DNA of 64,000 nt from positions 1 through 64,000 of the forward strand of contig JBGVIJ010000009.1 of assembly GCA_045123075.1 (NCBI GenBank), in the 5' to 3' direction. This document shows positions 49,266-58,033 of this stretch, piece by piece. The notes under the pieces are model-generated. The model had not been told where the DNA came from. It did no database searches and worked only from the letters and a program-made list of their open reading frames with translations. The translations under genes and the position numbers were made by a program. Within the stretch, counting starts at the first letter, position 1; the number at the start of each line of letters is the position of its first letter. Source of the DNA: JAHHUH01 sp045123075 (GTDB lineage Bacteria; Bacillota; Negativicutes; Acidaminococcales; Acidaminococcaceae).

Positions 49266-51458
49266 ATGGAACAAGATAAAATGCTTGAAGAAAATGTACA
49301 GCAGGAAGAACTGGTAGAAAAAGAACTTCCTCCTGTTGATTTTAGCGAATTCAATCCTCCCACTTATGAAGAGTGGAAGCAAGAGGTAGTAAATGCGTTA
49401 AAAGGTGGCTCTTTTGAAAAAAGTATGTTTACTAAAACTTATGAGGGCATTACCTTCGAGCCCATTTACAGAATGGAAGAGCAAGAAGGTCTTACTCATA
49501 ATCAAACCTATCCTGGTTTAGATAGTAACCTTCGTGGTGCTTATGCAGGTGGCTATTTGCGTAAAGTTTGGACTATTGCGCAAGAATGTGACGCTAAAAC
49601 TCCTGCTGATGCCAATGCTATGATTAGATACGAATTGGCGAAAGGCACTACTGCTGTTTGTAACGTACTCGACACTGCTACTCGTAAAGGTATTGATGCT
49701 GATAAGGCAGACGAAAAAGAAATTGCTGATATCGGTGTTTCTTTGTCTACTTTGGCTGACGTTGAAAAAATGTTGGAAGAAGTTGATTTAGAAAAATTTG
49801 AAATCAATTTGCATGCGGGTGCATCCAATGTTGCACTCTTGGCTGCAGTTGCAGCAGTTTGCGACAGAAAAGGTTTGCCTTTGACTAAATTGCATGGTGC
49901 AATCGTAGCTGATCCCATTGGCGAATTGGTTAGAGATGGTCAATTGGCAAAACCTTTGGATGAATATTATGATGATATGGCACATGCAATTGCTTGGGCT
50001 GAAAAGAATGCTCCGGAATTGCGCACTGTTATTGTTGATGCTGAAGTATATCACAATGGTGGTGCAAACTCCGTACAAGAAATTGCTTATGCTATGAATC
50101 AAGCAGTTACTTATATGCGTGCAATGGAAATGCGCGGTATTGATGTAGATACTTTCTGCAAACACTTGCGTTTCCACTTCAGCATTGGCGCAATCTTCTT
50201 TATGGAAATTGCTAAATTGCGCAGCTTGAAAACTATTTGGGCGCAAATCGTCAAAAATTGCGGTGGTTGTGAAGAAGCTCAAAAAGTAAACTTGTTTGTA
50301 AGCACTTCTACTTTCTGTCAAACCTTGTATGACCCGTATGTAAACCTGTTGCGCGCAGCTACTCAATCTTTCTCTGCGGTAGTTGGTGGTATTGATGGTA
50401 TGAATGTACAACCTTTCGACCATTGCATTCGTCCTAGTGATGAGTTCTCTCGTCGTATTGCTCGTAACATTCAAATCATGGAACAAAATGAGTTCAACTT
50501 TACTCAAATTGTTGACCCTGCAGGTGGTAGCTGGTATATTGAACCGCTTACCGAAGAGTTTACTCAAAAAGCTTGGGCAAAATTCCAAGAAATTGAAGAC
50601 AATGGTGGCCTCGTTACTGCACTAGCCGAAGGTAAAGTGCAAGCTGCAGTCAAAGAAATTTTGGAACAACGCTTCAAAAACTTGGCTACACGTAAAGATC
50701 GTGCAGTAGGTAATAATATGTATCCTAATATGACGGAAGTTTTGTTGGAAGCTCATCCTGTAAACATGGAACAAATTATTGCGGAACGTAAAACTGCGCT
50801 GCGTGTAAATGTAAAAGTTCGTGATAACGAATATGTAGAAGCTGTATTGAATGAGCTTGGCAAAGTTGATGCAAGCGAACCTGGTTATCTTGTGGTAATG
50901 GCTCAAAAGGCATTGCTTGCCGGTGCTACCATGGGCGAAATCAATGCTGCTCTTGCCGGCGAAGCTAAAGGGGAAACCATTGAAGCTATTTTGGCTCATC
51001 GTTGGACTGAACGTTATGAAGAATTGCGTTTGCGTACCGAAAAATTCCAAGCGGAAACAGGTGAAAACGTTAAAATCTTCTTGGCCAAAATGGGACCCAT
51101 TCCGCAACATAAAGCACGTGCTGACTTCGTTACTTCCTTTATGCAAGTAGCTGCGTTTAACGTGCTTACTGATAATGATGGTTATTCTACTGTTGAAGAA
51201 GCTGTTAAGGCAGCCTTGGAATCCGGTGCTGATGCAGCTATTGTTTGCTCCACTGATGCTACTTATCCGGAACTTGCTCCTGCTGTGACTAAAGGTATAA
51301 AAGCAGTTAAACCGGAAATGAAAGTTTTCTTGGCAGGTGCTCCCAGTGCAGAACTGAAAGCTTTGTGTGATGAAGCTGGTATGGATGATTATATCAGTGT
51401 TAAATCTAACTGCTATGAAACCCTTCTCCGTATGCAAAAAGAAAGGGGGATGTTCTGA
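49266..51458 (+). CDS. mutA: methylmalonyl-CoA mutase, small (beta) subunit
   Basis: 730 residues. It follows the mutase fold (TIM barrel then B12-like domain) but lacks the B12-binding motif: where the large subunit has MGQDGHDRGA this protein reads MGPIPQHKAR. It is therefore the catalytically silent partner of a heterodimeric mutase, as in Propionibacterium. An acidic N-terminal extension (MEQDKMLEENVQQEELVEKELPPVDFSE) precedes the barrel. The ATG at 49266 has AAAGG 9 bases upstream; an in-frame ATG at 49257 abuts that site. The large-subunit gene starts 2 bases after its stop. Confidence 0.95.
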   Translation: MEQDKMLEENVQQEELVEKELPPVDFSEFNPPTYEEWKQEVVNALKGGSFEKSMFTKTYEGITFEPIYRMEEQEGLTHNQTYPGLDSNLRGAYAGGYLRKVWTIAQECDAKTPADANAMIRYELAKGTTAVCNVLDTATRKGIDADKADEKEIADIGVSLSTLADVEKMLEEVDLEKFEINLHAGASNVALLAAVAAVCDRKGLPLTKLHGAIVADPIGELVRDGQLAKPLDEYYDDMAHAIAWAEKNAPELRTVIVDAEVYHNGGANSVQEIAYAMNQAVTYMRAMEMRGIDVDTFCKHLRFHFSIGAIFFMEIAKLRSLKTIWAQIVKNCGGCEEAQKVNLFVSTSTFCQTLYDPYVNLLRAATQSFSAVVGGIDGMNVQPFDHCIRPSDEFSRRIARNIQIMEQNEFNFTQIVDPAGGSWYIEPLTEEFTQKAWAKFQEIEDNGGLVTALAEGKVQAAVKEILEQRFKNLATRKDRAVGNNMYPNMTEVLLEAHPVNMEQIIAERKTALRVNVKVRDNEYVEAVLNELGKVDASEPGYLVVMAQKALLAGATMGEINAALAGEAKGETIEAILAHRWTERYEELRLRTEKFQAETGENVKIFLAKMGPIPQHKARADFVTSFMQVAAFNVLTDNDGYSTVEEAVKAALESGADAAIVCSTDATYPELAPAVTKGIKAVKPEMKVFLAGAPSAELKALCDEAGMDDYISVKSNCYETLLRMQKERGMF

Positions 51459-51460
51459 TA

Positions 51461-53653
51461 ATGTCTAGAATTCCTGATTTTTCAAAGATTCCCTTTCAGC
51501 AGGTAGATTTGCGTGGCGAAGAAGCCTATAATGCTTGGAAGGTTCAATTAAAAAATGAAACAGGGAAATCTTTTGAAGAAAACTTTTCCCGCACCATGGA
51601 GCAAATTGACGTAGCTCCTTTGTATGATGCAAGTGCTTATGCTGATTGCAACCACTTGAACTATATGGCAGGTATTCCTCCGTTTTTGCGTGGTCCTTAT
51701 TCCACAATGTACGTAACTAAACCTTGGACTGTTCGTCAATACGCAGGTTTCTCCACTGCGGAAGAATCTAATGCGTTCTATCGTCGTAACTTGGCTGCTG
51801 GGCAAAAAGGTTTGTCCATTGCGTTCGACTTGGCTACTCACCGTGGTTATGACTCTGACCATCCTCGTGTTGTAGGTGACGTTGGTAAAGCCGGTGTAGC
51901 AGTAGACTCCATTCTTGATATGGAAATCTTGTTCTCCGGTATTCCTTTGGATCAAATGTCCGTATCTATGACCATGAACGGTGCGGTTTTGCCGGTAATG
52001 GCGTTCTACATTCTTGCAGGCGAAGAACAAGGCGTAGATAAATCTGTAATGGCTGGTACTATTCAAAATGATATTTTGAAAGAATTTATGGTGCGCAATA
52101 CCTACATTTACCCGCCTTCTGCTTCTATGCGTATCATCGGTGATATTTTTGAATACACCTCTAAATATATGCCCAAGTTCAACAGCATTTCTATTTCCGG
52201 CTATCACATGCAAGAAGCTGGTGCGACTGCGGATATCGAATTGGGCTATACTCTTGCTGACGGTTTGGAATACTTGAGAACTGGTACTGAACACGGTCTG
52301 ACAATTGACCAATTTGCTCCGCGTCTTTCCTTCTTCTGGGCAATGGGCAAAAACTACTTTATGGAAATTGCAAAAATGCGTGCTGGTCGCATGCTGTGGG
52401 CTAAGATTGTTAATAGCTTTAATCCTAAAAAAGCTAAATCCATGGCGTTGCGCACTCACTCACAAACTTCCGGTTGGAGCCTTACCGAACAAGATCCCTT
52501 CAATAATATTACTCGTACTTGTATTGAAGCGATGGCTGCTGCGTTGGGTCACACCCAATCCTTGCATACTAACGCACTTGACGAAGCAATTGCGTTGCCG
52601 ACAGACTTCTCTGCTCGTATCGCTCGTAATACCCAACTTTATATTCAAGATGAAACTCAAGTTTGCAAAGTTATTGACCCGTGGGGCGGTTCCTACTATG
52701 TAGAATACCTCACCAATCAACTTATCAGAAAAGCTTGGGCACATATCCAAGAAGTTGAAGAGCTTGGTGGTATGGCAAAAGCAATTGATACCGGTCTGCC
52801 GAAGATGCGTATTGAAGAAGCTGCTGCTCGTCGTCAAGCACATATTGACTCTGGCGAAGAAATGATTGTTGGCGTTAACGATTATCGTTTGGAAAAAGAA
52901 GATCCGCTGGATATTCTGGAAGTAGACAATACTGCAGTTCGTTTGGCGCAAATTGAACGACTCAAAAAATTGCGTGCAAATCGTGATAACGATAAAGTTC
53001 GTCGTTGCCTGAATGCAATTACCCACGCTATGGAAACTGGCGAAGGCAACTTGCTTGAACTCGCAGTTGAAGCTGCTCGTGCTCGTGCTTCTAAAGGTGA
53101 AATTTCTGATGCTGTTGAAAAAGTTTGTGGTCGCCATAAAGCAATTATCCGTTCTATCTCCGGTGTGTATAGTAGCGAATTTGCTGACGAAGATGTTATC
53201 AAAGAAGTTCGTTCTATGACTGACAAGTTTGAAGAAAAAGAAGGTCGTCGTCCGCGTATCTTTATCGCTAAGATGGGTCAAGACGGTCATGACCGTGGTG
53301 CAAAAGTTATTGCTACTGCCTTCGCAGATATGGGCTATGACGTAGATATCGGTCCTTTGTTCCAAACTCCGGAAGAAGCAGCACAAGACGCTGTAGATAA
53401 TGACGTACATATTGTTGGTATGAGTAGTTTGGCTGCAGGTCATAAGACTCTTATGCCGCAACTTGTTGAAGAACTCAAAAAACGTGGTCGTGAAGATATC
53501 ATGGTTGTTATTGGCGGCGTAATTCCTGCTCAAGACTATGACTTCCTCTATGAACACGGTGCAGCAGCAATTTTTGGCCCCGGTACCATCATTCCTGTTT
53601 GCGCTAAAAAAGTTTTGGAAGAGCTTAACAAACGTTTAGGCTTAGAAGATTAA
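51461..53653 (+). CDS. mutB: methylmalonyl-CoA mutase, large (alpha) subunit
   Basis: 730 residues, full length. Substrate barrel with PWTVRQYAGFSTAEESNAFYRRNLAAGQKGLSIAFDLATHRGYDSDHPRV and catalytic Tyr in RQYAGF; C-terminal B12 domain with DGHDRG (near residues 605-610), whose His ligates cobalt, plus the GMSSLAAGH and VVIGGVIPAQD loops. It rearranges succinyl-CoA and (R)-methylmalonyl-CoA, the carbon-skeleton step of succinate-to-propionate fermentation. It pairs with MutA upstream, and MeaB starts one base after it. Confidence 0.97.
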   Translation: MSRIPDFSKIPFQQVDLRGEEAYNAWKVQLKNETGKSFEENFSRTMEQIDVAPLYDASAYADCNHLNYMAGIPPFLRGPYSTMYVTKPWTVRQYAGFSTAEESNAFYRRNLAAGQKGLSIAFDLATHRGYDSDHPRVVGDVGKAGVAVDSILDMEILFSGIPLDQMSVSMTMNGAVLPVMAFYILAGEEQGVDKSVMAGTIQNDILKEFMVRNTYIYPPSASMRIIGDIFEYTSKYMPKFNSISISGYHMQEAGATADIELGYTLADGLEYLRTGTEHGLTIDQFAPRLSFFWAMGKNYFMEIAKMRAGRMLWAKIVNSFNPKKAKSMALRTHSQTSGWSLTEQDPFNNITRTCIEAMAAALGHTQSLHTNALDEAIALPTDFSARIARNTQLYIQDETQVCKVIDPWGGSYYVEYLTNQLIRKAWAHIQEVEELGGMAKAIDTGLPKMRIEEAAARRQAHIDSGEEMIVGVNDYRLEKEDPLDILEVDNTAVRLAQIERLKKLRANRDNDKVRRCLNAITHAMETGEGNLLELAVEAARARASKGEISDAVEKVCGRHKAIIRSISGVYSSEFADEDVIKEVRSMTDKFEEKEGRRPRIFIAKMGQDGHDRGAKVIATAFADMGYDVDIGPLFQTPEEAAQDAVDNDVHIVGMSSLAAGHKTLMPQLVEELKKRGREDIMVVIGGVIPAQDYDFLYEHGAAAIFGPGTIIPVCAKKVLEELNKRLGLED

Positions 53654-53654
53654 A

Positions 53655-54836
53655 ATGACTGAAACATATAAACCTTCTTGGGTGCCTGAAAAAGACGACA
53701 GCAAATTTGCTTGCCGGGTAATGTATGGCGTTGAAGGTGGTCATGAAGGTACTCCTGGTGTTGTTGTAAACAAAAAAGATAAGGTGGTGCCTGTTGTAAG
53801 GCGTCGCATCCTTGACGTTGATGATTACGTTGAGGGGGTGCTGAACGGTGACCGTGCTATTCTATCAAGAGCGATTACTCTTGTAGAAAGTAATGCTGCA
53901 GCTCACTTTGAAATTGCACAACAAGTTATTCAAAAACTGTTGCCGTATACTGGTAAGTCTACTCGCGTAGGCATTACCGGTGTCCCCGGTGCAGGTAAGT
54001 CTACTTTTATAGAAGCTTTAGGAACTAATTTGTGCAGGATTGGTCATAAAGTAGCAGTTCTTGCAGTTGACCCGTCCAGTACTGTTACTAAAGGTAGTAT
54101 TTTAGGCGATAAAACTCGTATGGAACATTTATCTCGTGAACCAAATGCCTTTGTGCGTCCATCTCCCTCCGGTGGAACCTTGGGTGGGTTAACTCGTAAG
54201 AGTAGAGAAACTTTGCTTTTATGCGAAGCAGCCGGCTACGATACTATATTGGTAGAAACTGTTGGTGTAGGACAAAGTGAAACCACAGTACGTTCAATGG
54301 TAGACTTCTTCTTGTTAGTTGTTCTCACTGGTGCTGGTGACGAACTGCAAGGTATGAAGAAAGGCGTAATGGAATTGGCTGACGCTATTGTCGTTAACAA
54401 AGCAGATGGCGACAATAAGCAACGGGCGTTAGTTACCAAGACTGAGTACGAAAGAATATTGTACTTTTTGCGCCAAGCAACCGAAAATTGGACTACTCAT
54501 GCTTACACTTGTTCTGCTTACACAGGTGCAGGTATCATGGAACTGTGGCATGATGTCATTGAAGTCTTTATGAAACAAGGCTGGGACAATGGTGTGCTTG
54601 CAGAACGTAGAAAACAACAAACTCTTTCTTGGGTTTACTCTATGGTTGAGGAGCATCTTCATAATTTATTCTATCGTTCTCCTGTTATTATGGGATGCAA
54701 GGATAATATTGAAGAAGAGGTTGTCAAAGGTCAGCTTTCTGCTACCATGGCAGTAAGGCAGTTGATAGAGAAGTTTTCAAATTCGCAGCTTGTTGGTGAA
54801 AAACAAAACACAGCTTCTGTTTTTGAGATTAAATGA
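53655..54836 (+). CDS. meaB: MeaB-type GTPase chaperone of methylmalonyl-CoA mutase
   Basis: 393 residues. P-loop GVPGAGKST (near 109-117), switch II-like DPSSTVTKGSILGDKTRM, VETVGVGQSETTVRSM, and base recognition NKAD. The family loads and protects the mutase cofactor (MeaB, human MMAA). It is longer than the usual ~330 residues because of an N-terminal stretch (KPSWVPEKDDSKFACRVMYGVEGGHEGTPGVVVNKKDKVVPVVRRRI) before the helical region. Last gene of the mutase operon, ending at a terminator. No epimerase or decarboxylase gene follows. Confidence 0.95.
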   Translation: MTETYKPSWVPEKDDSKFACRVMYGVEGGHEGTPGVVVNKKDKVVPVVRRRILDVDDYVEGVLNGDRAILSRAITLVESNAAAHFEIAQQVIQKLLPYTGKSTRVGITGVPGAGKSTFIEALGTNLCRIGHKVAVLAVDPSSTVTKGSILGDKTRMEHLSREPNAFVRPSPSGGTLGGLTRKSRETLLLCEAAGYDTILVETVGVGQSETTVRSMVDFFLLVVLTGAGDELQGMKKGVMELADAIVVNKADGDNKQRALVTKTEYERILYFLRQATENWTTHAYTCSAYTGAGIMELWHDVIEVFMKQGWDNGVLAERRKQQTLSWVYSMVEEHLHNLFYRSPVIMGCKDNIEEEVVKGQLSATMAVRQLIEKFSNSQLVGEKQNTASVFEIK

Positions 54837-54841
54837 TTCTT

Positions 54842-54874
54842 ACAGGCGTAGCTTCACGTTACGCCTGTTTTCTT
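54842..54874 (+). terminator. terminator of the mutase operon
   Basis: ACAGGCGTA (54842-54850), loop, TACGCCTGT (54860-54868), TTTTCTT. It begins 6 bases after the meaB stop. Confidence 0.85.
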
Positions 54875-54886
54875 AAGGAGAATATA

Positions 54887-55177
54887 ATGGAAGGTTTTAA
54901 AAAGGTACCTCAAGGCTTATTGGAGTTAATTGAGAATAAATATAATGTAAAAGTTTTAGATAGTCATTATGTAATTGTTGATGAAAGATTCAAACGATAT
55001 AATATGATGCTTTTTGTTAAATTCTCTTCTGAAATGGAAAAGAGCTTTAATGAAAAGTATGGGAGTGTAAATAGTGCCATGCACGTAGCTTGGGATGTTA
55101 AGGATGAAGGCATTAAGTTTTATGCCGAAATAGGCAATAATATTTTGCTCTTGTGGGATACTTTGAGTGAAGGTTAA
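54887..55177 (+). CDS. uncharacterised 96-residue protein
   Basis: I do not recognise the family. No signal peptide or membrane segment. The pattern looks alpha/beta (FKKVPQGLLELIENKYNVKVLDSHYVIVDERFKRYNMMLFVKFSSEMEKSFNEKYG...VAWDVKDEGIKFYAEIGNNILLLWDTLSEG). The ATG at 54887 follows AAGGAGA. It starts 12 bases after the meaB terminator, so it may be transcribed by read-through. It is AT-richer than meaB. It lies inside the pair of 74-bp repeats. Confidence 0.65.
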   Translation: MEGFKKVPQGLLELIENKYNVKVLDSHYVIVDERFKRYNMMLFVKFSSEMEKSFNEKYGSVNSAMHVAWDVKDEGIKFYAEIGNNILLLWDTLSEG

Positions 55178-55202
55178 TAATTTTTTGGATGTGTATAAAT
55201 CG

Positions 55203-55262
55203 AAAGAAGCAATAGGTGCGTTGCAAGTAGATTAGCAAAGCGTTTGTTGCTTCTTTTTGTTT
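55203..55262 (+). terminator. terminator after the 96-residue protein gene
   Basis: AAGAAGCAA and TTGCTTCTTTTTGTTT pair across a long loop of about 40 bases. Confidence 0.6.
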
Positions 55263-55271
55263 ATAGAGAGT

Positions 55272-55345
55272 GCTTGCACGAACTTTGTAAAAATAGACGG
55301 ATGAAAGTTTTAAAAGATTGCAAAATATAACGGATGAAACGTTTT
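55272..55345 (+). repeat. 74-bp direct repeat, copy B
   Basis: Second copy, 71/74 identical to 48442-48515 and in the same orientation, 6.8 kb away. The mutase module and the small unknown gene lie between them. Confidence 0.9.
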
Positions 55346-55409
55346 CGCCTATCATATAATTTCTGCTGATGATATAATGTTAATAGAATTTTGGGAAGGA
55401 GCGTGTCTT

Positions 55410-56681
55410 ATGACCGTTAAAATAAAAAAAGTTCTGGCGATGGTTTGCTTGCTTTTGTGTGGAACAAGCACTGCCTTGGCGGAAAGAGTTCCTCTGGCAG
55501 AATTGGAACTGGAACAAAATGGTATGCCTGTAAAATTTGAACTTGTTGGCGAAAAATTAAATGGCGGTTACGCTAATGATTTACTTTTGCTGATGAAGAA
55601 TGCTGATAAGAAAATACTCACTGCCTACAAACCTCCTGTGGATGGTGGATATAATTGTTTTCTTGAAGCTGTGCAAGTTCAAGAGGGCGATAAAAATGTT
55701 TTGCTTTCCATTGGCAGAGGTAACTGGCGAGTAGGCAGGGACTTTTTGCTTTTAGATTTTAAAGAATCTAAAAATGTGCGCGAACTTTTTGCTGATACCG
55801 ATAATTTTGGCGTGGTTAAAAATGTTGTGTGGGATGGCGATGCCATAAAAGTTACCATGGCAGATGACAAGACTCACAATGTGGGAATTGACCAAGATAT
55901 GTTGGGGCAAATCAATAGACGTGGCAAAGAACCTGCTTACAATGGTTTGACTTCTCTTGTGGCTCACGATTTTGACGGCGATGGCAAGGATGAATTGCTT
56001 TCCACCCAAAGCATTATCGCTGATAAAAAAGTTCTCGCCGACGTAGGCGCTATGTGGCGTTTGCAAGAAGTTGACGGCAAGAAAGAATGGAAGACCGGTA
56101 AATATACCATTATGCTGGCAAGCAGTGGTAAGAACAATACTATTAACGATGGTGTAGATGCAGAAGATTATTGCGTTTTGCCCCGTAAGCTGGTACTTCC
56201 CGGCGGCGAAGCTACTTACCCGATAGTTGCTTATAAAAATAATCCTGCTCTCCAAAATGAAGTGAACGCTTTATTAATGGAAGAAATTAAACCGCTTTTA
56301 GAAAAATTCTATTACGGTGAAGCTGATGTTGCTTTTAATGTAGCAGTTACCAGTCCCTACCTTTTAAGCTTGCAACTGATTAGTGGCAAAAGCAGTTTTA
56401 TTCATCATAATGTACATCTTGATGTGGAAACTGGTAAGCTTATTAAAATTGAAGATATCCTCGATACTAAGCAAGAGGATTTGTTTAAACTGCTGAACCT
56501 TTTAAATAATAATAAGAGTATAGATTTTACTAAAGGCTTGCCCAAGGAATGGTATATAAAGGAAGATAAACTTTTCTTTTTGGAAGTAGTCTCCGGAAAA
56601 GAAGAGGTTTCCGGTTTTGCCTTAGGTAATCTTCATAAATTTATCAAGCCGCAAAAATGGATTGGCAAGAATTCTGACTGA
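55410..56681 (+). CDS. secreted protein with DUF3298-like C-terminus
   Basis: 423 residues. Signal peptide KIKKVLAMVCLLLCGTSTALA, then a mature part with a calcium-loop-like segment DFDGDGKDEL near residue 190 (FG-GAP or dockerin-like Asp/Gly spacing). The last ~150 residues (YPIVAYKNNPALQNEVNALLMEEIKPLLEKF...SGKSSFIHHNVHLDVETGKLIKIEDIL) resemble DUF3298/RsiV-type domains. It is probably exported to the periplasm. The start at 55410 follows GGGAAGGAG. TATAAT sequences lie upstream. The stop codon falls within the palindrome that precedes the efflux operon. Confidence 0.6.
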   Translation: MTVKIKKVLAMVCLLLCGTSTALAERVPLAELELEQNGMPVKFELVGEKLNGGYANDLLLLMKNADKKILTAYKPPVDGGYNCFLEAVQVQEGDKNVLLSIGRGNWRVGRDFLLLDFKESKNVRELFADTDNFGVVKNVVWDGDAIKVTMADDKTHNVGIDQDMLGQINRRGKEPAYNGLTSLVAHDFDGDGKDELLSTQSIIADKKVLADVGAMWRLQEVDGKKEWKTGKYTIMLASSGKNNTINDGVDAEDYCVLPRKLVLPGGEATYPIVAYKNNPALQNEVNALLMEEIKPLLEKFYYGEADVAFNVAVTSPYLLSLQLISGKSSFIHHNVHLDVETGKLIKIEDILDTKQEDLFKLLNLLNNNKSIDFTKGLPKEWYIKEDKLFFLEVVSGKEEVSGFALGNLHKFIKPQKWIGKNSD

Positions 56682-56697
56682 CCAGTCAGTAGAATTC
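56669..56697. promoter_or_regulatory. operator-like palindrome upstream of the RND operon
   Basis: CTGACTG (56674-56680), AC, CAGTCAG (56683-56689), flanked by GAATTC on both sides. It overlaps the stop codon of the previous gene. The size suits a TetR-family site, as is usual for RND pumps, but no such regulator is in the window. Confidence 0.45.
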
Positions 56698-56758
56698 AAA
56701 AACGAGAGAATAAGCAAGTTTTACGAAGCAAAATGCCTATAATCAAACGAGAAGACGC

Positions 56759-56787
56759 TTGCTTTTAAAAATTTGCTCATTTATAAT
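56759..56787 (+). promoter_or_regulatory. promoter of the RND operon
   Basis: TTGCTT (56759-56764), 17 bases, TATAAT (56782-56787). A small ATCCCCG/CGGGGAT hairpin follows in the leader. Confidence 0.7.
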
Positions 56788-56859
56788 GGTATTATTCTAA
56801 AATTGGCTTACTATCCCCGTTTCGGGGATTTAGTCTGTATATGCGAAGGAGGATTTTAT

Positions 56860-58020
56860 ATGTTTAGTTTTATCCGCTCTCGCCATGCTAAAAAAGCTTT
56901 AGCGGCGGCTATGGCGGCAACTATGATAGCTACAGTTGCCGGTTGTGCAAAAAAAGAGCAACAAGCTGGACCTCAAGCTACCTTGGTTAAAACCATGAAG
57001 GTAATTACTCGTACTACCCCCATTGTGTACGATTACACTGGTTTTGTAGAAGCAACTCAAGAAATGAACTTGGCTCCCCAAGTAACTGGTCAAATTATTG
57101 CTAAAAACTTCAAAGGTGGCGACACCGTACAAGCTGGTCAAGTTTTGTATGAAATTGACCCCCGTACTTACAGAGCTAACCTTTTGAGTGCAGAAGGTAA
57201 TTTGGCAAGCGCTCGTGCTGCTTTGGCTAACGCTGAAATGGACGCAGAACGCTACACCAAACTTTACGAACAAAATGCTGTTTCTAAACAAATGTTGGAC
57301 AACGCAGTAACTGCTCGTGACCAAGCTCGTGCTTCTGTAACTGCTTTGGAAGGCTTGCTTTTGAACGCACAAATTAATATGGAAGAAACCAAAGTAACTG
57401 CACCCTTCACTGGTCGTACCGATACTTCTTCTGTAGAAGTTGGTAACTATGTTGAAGCAGGTAAAACTACTTTGACTAAAATTTCCAACACTGATCCTGT
57501 ATTTGTTAAATTCAGCATTTCCGAACCGGAATATCTGACTTTGGCAGCTGCTAATACTGGTGGCGGTGCTTCCCTTGATAATCTGACTGCAGTTTTGGCA
57601 AATGGCGAAACTTATGATGTAAAAGGTCAAGTAACCGAAGTTAACCGTGGTATTAGCGATAACACCGGTACTTTGACTATCAAAGCTACTTTCCAAAACC
57701 CCAACAAAAAATTGTTGCCCGGTATGTTTGCTCACATTCAAGCTACTGGCGGTGTGCGTGACAATGCACTCTTAATTCCCCAACGTTCTGTAGCAGAATT
57801 GATGTATAAAAAATTCGTTTACATCGTTGGTAATGACAACAAAGTTACAATGAAAGAAATTAAACTTGGTCAAACCGTTGGTCGTCTTGTTATGGTTAAC
57901 AGTGGTTTGACTGGCGAAGAAACTTTGGTTGTTGAAGGCGTTGGCAAAATGCGTCAAGGCGCTTTGGTTGCTCCTCAACCTATGACCGAAGCTGATTTGA
58001 ACACTGAAGCAACTAAATAA
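56860..58020 (+). CDS. RND efflux periplasmic adaptor (AcrA/MdtA-like lipoprotein)
   Basis: 386 residues. Lipobox VAGC (Cys29), then barrel, lipoyl and hairpin domains of membrane-fusion proteins: VTGQIIAKNFKGGDTVQAGQVLYEIDPRTY, a coiled-coil hairpin (LASARAALANAEMDAERYTKLYEQNAVSKQMLDNAVTARDQARASVTALEGLL), and APFTGRTDTSSVEVGNYV. It links an inner-membrane RND pump to an outer-membrane channel, so it implies an outer membrane. The ATG at 56860 follows GGAGG. The RND gene starts 13 bases later. No tolC gene is seen in the window. Confidence 0.93.
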   Translation: MFSFIRSRHAKKALAAAMAATMIATVAGCAKKEQQAGPQATLVKTMKVITRTTPIVYDYTGFVEATQEMNLAPQVTGQIIAKNFKGGDTVQAGQVLYEIDPRTYRANLLSAEGNLASARAALANAEMDAERYTKLYEQNAVSKQMLDNAVTARDQARASVTALEGLLLNAQINMEETKVTAPFTGRTDTSSVEVGNYVEAGKTTLTKISNTDPVFVKFSISEPEYLTLAAANTGGGASLDNLTAVLANGETYDVKGQVTEVNRGISDNTGTLTIKATFQNPNKKLLPGMFAHIQATGGVRDNALLIPQRSVAELMYKKFVYIVGNDNKVTMKEIKLGQTVGRLVMVNSGLTGEETLVVEGVGKMRQGALVAPQPMTEADLNTEATK

Positions 58021-58033
58021 GGAGGTAAGCTAA

